Assembly: GCA_045594445.1 (NCBI GenBank)
Contig: JAZNYL010000035.1
Span: 1 to 14,660, forward strand
Origin: SVQP01 sp045594445
Lineage (GTDB): Bacteria; Bacillota; Clostridia; Oscillospirales; CAG-272
Direction: 5' to 3'
Length of the DNA: 14,660 bases
Shown piece after piece: positions 6,587 through 12,825 of the stretch. The notes under the pieces are model-generated. The model was not told the origin of the DNA. It saw only the letters and a list, made by a program, of their open reading frames with translations, and searched no databases. Within the stretch, counting starts at the first letter, position 1, and every line of letters starts with the position of its first letter. The position numbers and the translations under genes were made by a program.

Positions 6587-6636
6587 TTGGACACGTCACA
6601 AGGGCAAAACCCAAATGATGTGTCCAATGTTTTTTA
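6587..6636. terminator. Terminator between convergent genes (GGACAC hairpin, class I)
   Basis: TTGGACACGTCA (6587-6598) pairs with TGATGTGTCCAA (6616-6627) with one G-T wobble; the loop has the class I pattern with GGG/CCC inside. A T-run follows (6630-6635). It lies between the LRR lipoprotein (+) and the XRE/TPR gene (-), so it probably ends at least the former. Confidence 0.8.
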
Positions 6637-6647
6637 TGATGCCATAA

Positions 6648-6670
6648 GGGCGATTCTTGAATCGCCCCTA
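6648..6670. repeat. GGGCGATTC palindromic module
   Basis: GGGCGATTC (6648-6656) and GAATCGCCC (6659-6667) form a 9-bp dyad ending in CCCTA, an inverted single copy of the module found at 8032-8057 and 8108-8133. It sits 15 bp past the end of the XRE/TPR coding region. Confidence 0.7.
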
Positions 6671-6684
6671 CGAGCAATTTTCCC

Positions 6685-7821
6685 TTAGCTCTTCGTATCC
6701 TTTGCAAACGGCGCGTATTTTTCAACAATATCGACAAACCACTGCTCATTCCGTATGCTGTCAAAGCTCTCTATCTTGCAAACATCGGCTAACCGACGCT
6801 GCACATCGTTGCATTCATACCCCGAATTCACTCTTGATCTTTCAAATTCGCAGTCCTTTACAAGAAAAGAGGTATGAACGGTCTTCTCGGGAAGCTCGTC
6901 ATAGGCTTTTGCATGTGCAAGGCTCAGGTCAAGATATTTGGCGCAAAGCTCGTAATCCTCTTCGCAGCAATAACGGGATGCCATAGAAAGATACGCCTCG
7001 GACAAATGATAATGTGAAAAGCCGTAATCCCCCTCGTCATAAATCATTTTGATAAAATCAACTGCCTTTTTATAGATACGGATGGCTTCTTGATTGGTCG
7101 GGGCATAATTTGCGCAATTTCTGATCTTTACGTATACGTCTTCGCTGATTCCGTGAAGCTCCTCTCGCGCATATTTCCACCAGTTTTCACTGCCTCTGTT
7201 GTAAAGCTCTCTCATTTCTCCGACCTGCAGTGCAGTAGGCAAAAGCTTGATATATTCAATGGCTTTTTTCTCGTCACCGCTACGCCCGTAAACGCCGCTG
7301 AGTAAGCTGATGGCATCGTATCTGATCTGTTCGTCAAAGCACTCCTTGAGTATACGCTCACACAGCATAATCAGCTCTTCCATGTGAGGCACCTTGGGGT
7401 GATCCGGCGTTAATTTGCCCTTTTCCTGCAGATCCCAATACTTTTCCCAGAAATAAGGGTCATAGTAAAGCATCCAAATATACTTTCCCAGAATTTTTTC
7501 TTCGTTCGGATATGCATGGTATGCCCTGCAGATAAAATCAAACTTCTCCTTTTCCTTGCCAAGATTCGAGAGTCTGTCATACTCGGCTATGATCTCATCG
7601 ATCTTTGCTTGCTTTTTGGCAAGATCCACCCCTAAAAGCTCGTCGGTGGACACATTGAAAAAATTAGCAAGGATCGGAAACATGGTGATATCGGGTAATG
7701 AAGCATTGGTTTCCCATTTCGATATGGTCTGGTACGATACGTTCAACCTTTCCGCAAGCTCTTCTTGTGTTAAATTCATTTTTCTGCGCAATGCTTTGAT
7801 TCTGTTGCCGAAATTTTTCAT
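6685..7821 (-). CDS. XRE-family regulator with TPR-like C-terminal domain
   Basis: A 378-residue protein. Residues 1-64 are a Cro/C1-type HTH (LRRKMNLTQEELAERLNVSYQTISKWETNASLPDI..., then FNVSTDELLG). The rest is alpha-helical with TPR-like helix pairs, such as IRYDAISLLSGVYGRSGDEKKAIEYIKLLP, EAIRIYKKAVDFIKMIYDEGDYGFSHYHLSEAYLSMA and CCEEDYELCAKYLDLSLAHAKAY. This arrangement is common in Bacillota regulators that sense a peptide or protein partner, though no peptide gene is visible next to it. GGAGG (7832-7828) lies 6 nt before the ATG. It is transcribed alone and converges on the LRR lipoprotein gene. Its targets are unknown. Confidence 0.85.
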   Translation of the reverse strand: MKNFGNRIKALRRKMNLTQEELAERLNVSYQTISKWETNASLPDITMFPILANFFNVSTDELLGVDLAKKQAKIDEIIAEYDRLSNLGKEKEKFDFICRAYHAYPNEEKILGKYIWMLYYDPYFWEKYWDLQEKGKLTPDHPKVPHMEELIMLCERILKECFDEQIRYDAISLLSGVYGRSGDEKKAIEYIKLLPTALQVGEMRELYNRGSENWWKYAREELHGISEDVYVKIRNCANYAPTNQEAIRIYKKAVDFIKMIYDEGDYGFSHYHLSEAYLSMASRYCCEEDYELCAKYLDLSLAHAKAYDELPEKTVHTSFLVKDCEFERSRVNSGYECNDVQRRLADVCKIESFDSIRNEQWFVDIVEKYAPFAKDTKS

Positions 7822-7861
7822 GGTATTCCTCCATTGAAATGATTTCCTCGAGGTTGATTTT

Positions 7862-7890
7862 ATTATACCATATTTTTTTCGGTTGTACAG
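7862..7890 (-). promoter_or_regulatory. Promoter of the XRE/TPR gene
   Basis: On the minus strand, TATAAT (7867-7862) is preceded at 17 bp by CTGTAC (7890-7885), a poor -35 box. The spacer is A-rich. The leader to the ATG is about 35 nt. Confidence 0.55.
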
Positions 7891-7971
7891 ATAAGGTCAC
7901 GAGAATTCCGCTCTACCGACATTAGAATTTTCGCATGCGACGCACAATGATGCTCTTTTGACTATAACTAT

Positions 7972-8022
7972 AAAAAACGGACACGTCACAAGGGTCAAAC
8001 CCAAATGACGTGTCCGTTTTTT
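7972..8022. terminator. Long bidirectional GGACAC hairpin, class I
   Basis: A 17-bp perfect stem (AAAAAACGGACACGTCA 7972-7988 with TGACGTGTCCGTTTTTT 8006-8022) around a GGG-TCAAA-CCC inner pair. The A and T runs lie in the stem ends, so it would terminate on either strand. It lies between the XRE/TPR promoter and the GGGtGRT operon end. Confidence 0.75.
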
Positions 8023-8031
8023 CATCTTTTC

Positions 8032-8133
8032 GTAGGGGCGATTCACGAATCGCCCGCAAGCATTTTCCTCGTAGGGGGCATTCACTCTTGCCCCGCGGAT
8101 CATCGTGGCGGGCGATTCGTGAATCGCCCCTAC
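8032..8133. repeat. Inverted pair of GTAGGGGCGATTCAC modules
   Basis: Two 26-base modules, 8032-8057 and 8108-8133, are perfect inverted copies, and each is itself a palindrome (GGGCGATTC/GAATCGCCC). The 50 bp between them carry a GTAGGGGGCATTCAC stretch (8071-8101) similar to the truncated module at 5199-5229. Confidence 0.85.
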
Positions 8134-8160
8134 ATTACATCTTCCCGTTCTCTAACAAAA

Positions 8161-8206
8161 ATGGGACACATGATAAGAAAAAAAACAAATGACGTGTCCA
8201 TTTTTT
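8161..8206. repeat. Degenerate GGACAC hairpin
   Basis: GGGACACAT near 8163-8171 and ATGACGTGTCCAT (8189-8201) would form an imperfect stem followed by TTTTTT. The right arm matches class I copies, while the left arm and loop have decayed. Confidence 0.55.
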
Positions 8207-8216
8207 CATGTGTTCC

Positions 8217-8318
8217 GTAGGGGAGGATATCATCCTCCCGCACGCAATGAGGGCGCGAATGCGTTTATTAGGCTAATCAGAGCCTGTTTACGAGCGGGAG
8301 GATGATATCCTCCCCTAC
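8217..8318. repeat. Inverted pair of GTAGGGGAGGAT modules
   Basis: The 25-base modules 8217-8241 and 8294-8318 are perfect inverted copies. The element has the same ends and nearly the same length as 5010-5112 (102 against 103 bp), but the interior differs apart from an AGCCTGTT stretch. Confidence 0.85.
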
Positions 8319-8342
8319 GCAGAAAAAATATTCTCAAAAAAT

Positions 8343-8392
8343 AATTGGACACATCATGGCGGATTTTTCCGTAATGATGTGTCCAATTTTTT
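8343..8392 (-). terminator. Terminator of the GGGtGRT operon (GGACAC hairpin, class II)
   Basis: AATTGGACACATCA (8343-8356) pairs perfectly with TGATGTGTCCAATT (8375-8388); an inner CGGA/TCCG stem lies in the loop. T-runs follow on both strands. It stands about 50 bp past the stop codon of the GGGtGRT gene. Confidence 0.8.
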
Positions 8393-8440
8393 ATGAAAGT
8401 TTTTGCGGAGCTTTTTTAGGGAAAGCGACCGTAATCCTTC

Positions 8441-9439
8441 TTACTTGCAAGCTTCCTCGATAGCAACCGCAACAGCAACAGTCATACCAACCATGGGGTT
8501 GTTACCTGCGCCGATCAAGCCCATCATCTCTACGTGAGCGGGAACGGAGGAGGAGCCTGCGAACTGAGCGTCGCCGTGCATTCTGCCCATGGTGTCGGTC
8601 ATGCCGTAAGAAGCGGGACCTGCTGCCATGTTATCGGGGTGCAGGGTTCTGCCCGTGCCGCCGCCGGATGCTACGGAGAAGTACTTGACACCGTTTTCGT
8701 TACACCACTTCTTGTAGGTGCCTGCAACGGGGTGCTGGAATCTGGTGGGGTTGGTGGAGTTACCGGTGATGGAAACGCCAACGTTCTCCAGTCTCATGGT
8801 AGCAACGCCTTCCGGAACGCTGTCGGAGCCGTAGCACTTAACCTTTGCTCTGTCACCGGTGGAGTATGCGGTTTCCTTAACAACCGCAACTTCCTCGGTG
8901 TAAGGATCGAACTGAGTCTGAACGTAAGTAAAGCCGTTGATTCTGGAAATGATCATAGCAGCGTCCTTGCCAAGGCCGTTCAGGATAACGCGCAGAGGCT
9001 TGGTTCTTACCTTGTTTGCGTTCAGAGCGATCTTGATTGCGCCTTCAGCAGCTGCGAAGGACTCGTGACCTGCCAGGAAGCAGAAGCACTCAGTCTCTTC
9101 GGAGAGCAGCATCTTACCCAGGTTACCGTGGCCAAGGCCAACCTTACGGTTCTCAGCAACGGAGCCGGGGATGCAGAAAGCCTGCAGGCCGATACCGATA
9201 GCGGCAGCAGCGTCAGCAGCCTTGGTGCAGCCCATCTTGATTGCGATTGCTGCGCCAACGGTGTATGCCCACTTTGCATTCTCAAATGCGATAGGCTGAG
9301 TCTCTTCTACGATCTTGTAGGGGTTGATGCCCTTTGCATCGCAGATTTCCTTGCATTCGTCGATGGAGGAAATTCCATACTGATTCAGTACGCCGAGGAT
9401 CTTTTGCTCGCGTCTTTCATAACCTTCAAAATGTGCCAT
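8441..9439 (-). CDS. GGGtGRT family protein
   Basis: A 332-residue protein carrying the signature GGGTGRT (259-265) in SVASGGGTGRTLHPDN, which defines the GGGtGRT family of anaerobic bacteria. The biochemical function of the family is not established to my knowledge. Other conserved-looking blocks are GLGHGNLGKMLLSEETECFCFLAGHESFAAAEGAIKIA (101-138), with a Cys-x-Cys at 118/120 and a His-Glu, and NSTNPTRFQHPVAGTYKKWC (227-246). Its nine cysteines fit a metal- or Fe-S-linked role, but that is inference. No signal peptide or membrane segment is visible. AAGGAGG (9455-9449) lies 9 nt before the ATG. It is the last gene of a four-gene operon, 19 bp after an IscU-like gene, its usual partner. Confidence 0.85.
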   Translation of the reverse strand: MAHFEGYERREQKILGVLNQYGISSIDECKEICDAKGINPYKIVEETQPIAFENAKWAYTVGAAIAIKMGCTKAADAAAAIGIGLQAFCIPGSVAENRKVGLGHGNLGKMLLSEETECFCFLAGHESFAAAEGAIKIALNANKVRTKPLRVILNGLGKDAAMIISRINGFTYVQTQFDPYTEEVAVVKETAYSTGDRAKVKCYGSDSVPEGVATMRLENVGVSITGNSTNPTRFQHPVAGTYKKWCNENGVKYFSVASGGGTGRTLHPDNMAAGPASYGMTDTMGRMHGDAQFAGSSSVPAHVEMMGLIGAGNNPMVGMTVAVAVAIEEACK

Positions 9440-9458
9440 TACGTTATTCCTCCTTCAA

Positions 9459-10175
9459 TTATTCCTTGCGGGGGTCAATGTACTTCACGGCGTCAGCAAA
9501 TCTGCCGTAAGTGCCCATTGCCTTTGCGTATGCTTCGTTAGGCTCCATGCCCTTCTTGATGAAGTCGGTCATCTTGCCCAGAGATACGAATTCGTAGCCG
9601 ATTACCTGATCGTTTTCGTCCAGAGCCATTCTGGTGCAGTAGCCCTCGGTCATTTCCAGGTAACGAACACCCTTTGCCTTGGTGCCGTACATGGTACCAA
9701 CCATGCTTCTCTCGCCCTTACCAAGGTCCTCCATGCCTGCGCCGATAACCAGACCGCCCTCGGAGAATGCAGACTGGCTACGACCGTAAACGATCTGCAG
9801 GAACAGCTCTCTCATAGCGGTGTTGATTGCGTCGCAAACAAGGTCGGTGTTCAGAGCCTCAAGCAGAGTCTTGCCGGGCAGGATCTCTGCAGCCATTGCT
9901 GCGGAGTGAGTCATACCGGAGCAGCCGATGGTCTCAACCAGTGCTTCCTCGATGATACCGTTCTTGACGTTCAGGGAAAGCTTGCATGCGCCCTGCTGGG
10001 GTGCGCACCAACCCACACCGTGGGTATATGCGGAAATGTCGGTGATCTGCTTTGCCTGTACCCACTTGCCCTCTTCGGGAATGGGAGCGGGACCGTGATC
10101 GGGGCCCTTGGCAACCTTGCACATGTGCTGAACCTCAAGGCTCATTGCATATTCGCAGTTGTTTTCAATGCTCAT
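9459..10175 (-). CDS. IscU/NifU-like iron-sulfur cluster scaffold protein
   Basis: A 238-residue predicted cytosolic protein. Residues about 55-125 match the NifU_N/IscU core: WCAPQQGACKLSLNVKNGIIEEA (Cys57, Cys64), then ETIGCSGMTHSAAMAAEILPGKTLLEAL (Cys85) and DLVCDAI (Cys114). These are the positions expected for the three cluster-ligand cysteines plus one extra. Unlike housekeeping IscU (about 130 residues) it has about 50 extra N-terminal and 110 extra C-terminal residues, and no IscS-type desulfurase is nearby. It may deliver or hold a cluster for its partner GGGtGRT protein rather than serve general assembly. AAGGAG is 10 nt before the ATG. Confidence 0.8.
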   Translation of the reverse strand: MSIENNCEYAMSLEVQHMCKVAKGPDHGPAPIPEEGKWVQAKQITDISAYTHGVGWCAPQQGACKLSLNVKNGIIEEALVETIGCSGMTHSAAMAAEILPGKTLLEALNTDLVCDAINTAMRELFLQIVYGRSQSAFSEGGLVIGAGMEDLGKGERSMVGTMYGTKAKGVRYLEMTEGYCTRMALDENDQVIGYEFVSLGKMTDFIKKGMEPNEAYAKAMGTYGRFADAVKYIDPRKE

Positions 10176-10210
10176 GATTGTTTATCTCCTTATCAAAATT
10201 TTTACAGAGT

Positions 10211-10831
10211 TTATGCCAGCTCCTCGATCAGAGGAGTAATGGCTTCGAGATACTTTTGCGCGATCAGACATGCGCCGTCCTCGGTGGGATGCACGCCGTC
10301 AGCAGCATACACGGTCTTGTCCTCTGCCTCGTCGGCTTGGAAGATCTCGTGCATGGGAAGGTACACGTCCGCGTACTTATCTGCCAGCGCCTTGACAATG
10401 GCCTGCTTTTCAACAAGCTCGGCCTTGAGCGCCTGCTTGTCGGGCACGTCTATCAAAAACGGCTGAATGATCATGATCTTCGCATCTGTTTTTTGCTTGA
10501 TCTCTTCAAGCAGCGTGGTGTAATTGTGCTCAAACGCCTCGTTGGAGGTGTAGATGCCGGAAAAGGCATAATGATGCCACACGTCATTGATGCCAATCAA
10601 AATAGAAACTATATCGGGTTGTATTTCAATGAAATCACTTTGCATTCTCTCAAGCAGATCCGCAGTGCGGTTGCCGCTGATGCCAAGGTTGACAAATGCA
10701 AAATCAATATCGGGAAACGCGTCCTCTATCATGGCGGATGCATACTTGGGGTATCCAAAGCCCATGTCAGAGGGCTGACTTCGGTCTCGGCCTGCGTCGG
10801 TTACGCTATCCCCTTGAAACAAAATCTTCAT
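10211..10831 (-). CDS. SGNH/GDSL-family hydrolase
   Basis: A 206-residue protein with all four SGNH blocks: GDS with nucleophile Ser9 (FQGDSVTD), block II Gly50 and Asn54 (NLGISGN), block III Asn82 (GIND), and block V DGVHP with Asp178 and His181. Such enzymes remove acyl groups from sugars, lipids or other small esters. No signal peptide is present, so it is cytosolic and of unknown substrate. AAGGAG is 15 nt before the ATG and overlaps the stop codon of the upstream phosphotransacylase gene, indicating coupled translation; a weaker AAGAG stands 3 nt before the ATG. An acyl-ester hydrolase next to an acyl-phosphate enzyme hints at a shared acyl intermediate, which is speculative. Confidence 0.85.
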   Translation of the reverse strand: MKILFQGDSVTDAGRDRSQPSDMGFGYPKYASAMIEDAFPDIDFAFVNLGISGNRTADLLERMQSDFIEIQPDIVSILIGINDVWHHYAFSGIYTSNEAFEHNYTTLLEEIKQKTDAKIMIIQPFLIDVPDKQALKAELVEKQAIVKALADKYADVYLPMHEIFQADEAEDKTVYAADGVHPTEDGACLIAQKYLEAITPLIEELA

Positions 10832-10850
10832 AATCTCTTGTTTAGTCTCC

Positions 10851-11426
10851 TTAGTCTACGATCTCACCGTAAATCTCACCGAATGCGCAAGCAGCGTTGC
10901 ACTCGTCGGTATCGATGTGCATAGCCAGAGCGAACTTATCGCTGACGCGGCAAACAACGTCGTCAAAGATCAGAGAACGAGCGGAGTTTACGCGAACCTT
11001 GACAACCTGACCGTTGGTCACGCCAAGAGCCTCTGCTTCCTCGGGACGCATGTGGATGTGTCTCTTTGCGATGATCACACCGCTGTCGATGGTCAGCTCA
11101 CCTGCAGGACCAACCAGCTTAATGCCGGGGGTGTTTGCAACGTCGCCGCTCTCACGTACGGGAACACCGGCAAGGCCGAGTGCGCGTGCGTCGGAGAAGG
11201 ACAGCTCAACCTGGTTAGCAGGACGGGTGGGACCCAGAACGCTGACAGCCAGAGAGCCCTTAGGGCCGACAAGGGTGATCTTTTCGTTGCCGGTTGCGAA
11301 CTGACCGGGCTGGCTGAGCATCTTCTTTACAGTCAGCTCTGCGCCTGCGCCGTACAGAACCTCAACGGCTTCTTTGGTCAAGTGGATGTGTCTGGCAGAG
11401 GTTTCAACCAGAATTTTGTTTTCCAT
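10851..11426 (-). CDS. pduL: PduL-type phosphate propanoyltransferase/phosphotransacetylase
   Basis: A 191-residue enzyme of the PduL family, which exchanges the CoA of acetyl- or propionyl-CoA for phosphate. The duplicated barrel is visible: first half with ARHIHL (His13, His15), second half with AKRHIHM (His123, His125), the zinc-binding histidines. The VLGPTRPANQVELSFSDARALG block contains the conserved Arg. The N-terminus begins at the catalytic domain with no encapsulation peptide, and no microcompartment shell genes are nearby, so it is probably a free cytosolic phosphotransacylase in acetate or propionate formation. AAGGAG lies 8 nt before the ATG. It is the first gene of the operon. 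No acetate kinase gene is in the window. Confidence 0.85.
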   Translation of the reverse strand: MENKILVETSARHIHLTKEAVEVLYGAGAELTVKKMLSQPGQFATGNEKITLVGPKGSLAVSVLGPTRPANQVELSFSDARALGLAGVPVRESGDVANTPGIKLVGPAGELTIDSGVIIAKRHIHMRPEEAEALGVTNGQVVKVRVNSARSLIFDDVVCRVSDKFALAMHIDTDECNAACAFGEIYGEIVD

Positions 11427-11497
11427 AATGACATCTCCTTATGTATTATAAATTTTTAATTTTTACAAAAAACCGTATTTCTCCATTATCACCCTAC

Positions 11498-11526
11498 ATT
11501 ATAACACAATCAGACAAAATTGTAAA
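11498..11526 (-). promoter_or_regulatory. Promoter of the pduL-SGNH-scaffold-GGGtGRT operon
   Basis: On the minus strand, TTTACA (11526-11521), a 17-bp spacer and TATAAT (11503-11498). The AT-rich leader to the ATG at 11426 is about 65 nt. No internal promoter or terminator is obvious between the four genes, whose spacings are 19, 35 and 19 bp. Confidence 0.85.
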
Positions 11527-11608
11527 GGGATTTTTTGAATAATAACGCGTGCATATCATGATAAATTTAGGGCATACTGTCAATAACTATGATAATAAGG
11601 AGCGAAAC

Positions 11609-12310
11609 ATGGAGCACAAGGATCAGCAAAGCGAGCTGCAGAACAAGCAGGGCGAGCTTTACGAAAACATAAAGGAAAGCGGCGGCGTGGTGGCCAAGGG
11701 GGCACACGAAACCATTCATTGCCTTTCGATTGTGGGGCAGATTGAGGGGCACTATATGCTGCCGGACGGCCAGAAGGCAACCAAATACGAGCATCTCATT
11801 CCCCTGCTGGTCTCCCTGGAGCAGGACCCCGAGATTGACGGACTGCTGATCTTGCTCAACACCATGGGCGGTGACGTAGAGGCGGGGCTGGCGATTGCCG
11901 AGGTGATTGCATCCATGACCAAGCCGACGGCATCGGTGGTGCTGGGCGGCGGGCATTCAATCGGCGTGCCGCTGGCGGTCGCGGCCAAGCGGTCGTTTAT
12001 CGTGCCGAGTGCGACCATGACCATACACCCGGTCAGAATCAACGGACTTGTGGTGGGCGCACCGCAGACCTATGCGTATTTTTCGCAGATGCAAAAGCGC
12101 ATTATCCACTTTATCTGCAGCCATTCAAGGGCAAAGGAAGAGGAAATTCACGCGCTGATGATGCGACCGGATATGATTGCGACCGACGTGGGCTCGGTGA
12201 TTGAGGGCAAAGAGGCGGTGGAATACGGACTGATCGACGCGGTTGGCGGCATCGATACAGCACTTGCCGACCTGCGAAAGCAGATCAAAAAGCACAAGAA
12301 AAAAGGATGA
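11609..12310 (+). CDS. ClpP-fold serine protease, TepA (translocation-enhancing protein) type
   Basis: A 233-residue protein with the ClpP/crotonase-like protease fold: LLILLNTMGGDVEAGLAIAEVI, then GGGHSIGVPLAVAAK with nucleophile Ser117, TIHPVR with His140, and TDVGSVIEGKEAVEYGLID with Asp193 as the third residue. Length and motifs match the cytosolic TepA/YmfB group of Bacillota rather than true ClpP, which is shorter and uses GMAASMG. TepA was described in Bacillus as aiding protein export, by an unclear mechanism. The first 30 residues are Gln/Glu/Lys-rich and the last 10 Lys-rich. The ATG at 11609 is chosen because AAGGAG (11597-11602) is 6 nt upstream; the frame stays open to 11549 without such a signal. 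It is divergent from the pduL operon and transcribed alone. I see no clear promoter. Confidence 0.85.
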   Translation: MEHKDQQSELQNKQGELYENIKESGGVVAKGAHETIHCLSIVGQIEGHYMLPDGQKATKYEHLIPLLVSLEQDPEIDGLLILLNTMGGDVEAGLAIAEVIASMTKPTASVVLGGGHSIGVPLAVAAKRSFIVPSATMTIHPVRINGLVVGAPQTYAYFSQMQKRIIHFICSHSRAKEEEIHALMMRPDMIATDVGSVIEGKEAVEYGLIDAVGGIDTALADLRKQIKKHKKKG

Positions 12311-12332
12311 CCAACGCCACACGGACACATTT

Positions 12333-12811
12333 CACAGGATGAAAGTTTTCGCCCGCCACCCAAACGGATCACCCCCACAGGATGAAAGTTTTTGCGTCGC
12401 TTTTTTCAGAAAAGCATGGTGGCGTGTGAATGTTGTTGTGCGTTCGAGTGTCAGTGACGCCACCCGATGCTGAATTTCTGCGAAATTCAGCATCCAAAAG
12501 TCAACCGGCGGCGCCCCGCCAAACGCCGTTTTAATTTGCGCAGCAAATATGTTCTTCTTTGCGGCTCCTTGCTCAAAAAGAACGGAAACGATTTTCTCAC
12601 ATAAACAAAAAGGAAGCTACTTTGCATGAGTAGCTTCCTTATATTTTTACATTGAAATAGTTCTCTCCGTTCTTTTTTGTGCAAGTAGGCGCAAAAAAGA
12701 ACCAAAAAACGCCGTCAGTAGAATTTCGCTCGTTGCGACGAGCGACGAGGGCTTCGCGCCCTCGACCTGCGCAAACTTTTGGAAAAGTTTGATCAAAACT
12801 TTTGTCCTGTG
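12333..12811. repeat. Nested palindromic repeat region, about 480 bp
   Basis: CACAGGATGAAAGTTTT occurs twice directly (12333-12349, 12376-12392), and an inverted copy with two mismatches closes the region (12795-12811). Inside are GGTGGCGT/ACGCCACC (12418-12425/12457-12464), a perfect 13-bp stem (12466-12478/12482-12494), ATTTGC-GCA-GCAAAT (12534-12548) and an imperfect inverted pair built on TCAAAAAGAACGGA (12569-12586/12666-12684) around the terminator at 12610-12640. Further hairpins are CGCTCGT-TGCG-ACGAGCG (12727-12744), CGAGGGC-TTCGC-GCCCTCG (12746-12764) and an AAACTTTT/AAAAGTTT dyad near 12774-12790. Forward and reverse frames through it look like repeat translations. I see no gene in 12311-12825. 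Confidence 0.75.
12607..12648. terminator. Bidirectional terminator
   Basis: AAGGAAGCTACT (12610-12621) and AGTAGCTTCCTT (12629-12640) form a perfect 12-bp stem with a 7-nt loop. TATATTTTT follows on the plus strand and TTTTTGTTT on the minus strand. It lies between the convergent TepA-type and nuclease genes and can end both transcripts. Confidence 0.85.
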
Positions 12812-12825
12812 AAAGCAAGCCTCCG

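Noticed and set aside
8534..9541. Long plus-strand open frame of 335 codons
   Set aside because: It is the antisense shadow of the GGGtGRT gene; no ribosome binding site or known domain.
10851..11426. Bacterial microcompartment locus suggested by PduL
   Set aside because: No shell proteins, no encapsulation peptide and no diol dehydratase or aldehyde dehydrogenase gene in the window.
11427..11497. Riboswitch in the pduL operon leader
   Set aside because: The leader is about 65 nt, AT-rich and without a recognisable conserved fold or terminator.
12333..12392. Two direct repeats of 17 bp with a 43-bp period, as in a CRISPR
   Set aside because: Only two copies, no cas genes nearby, and the repeat recurs inverted as the end of a palindromic element.
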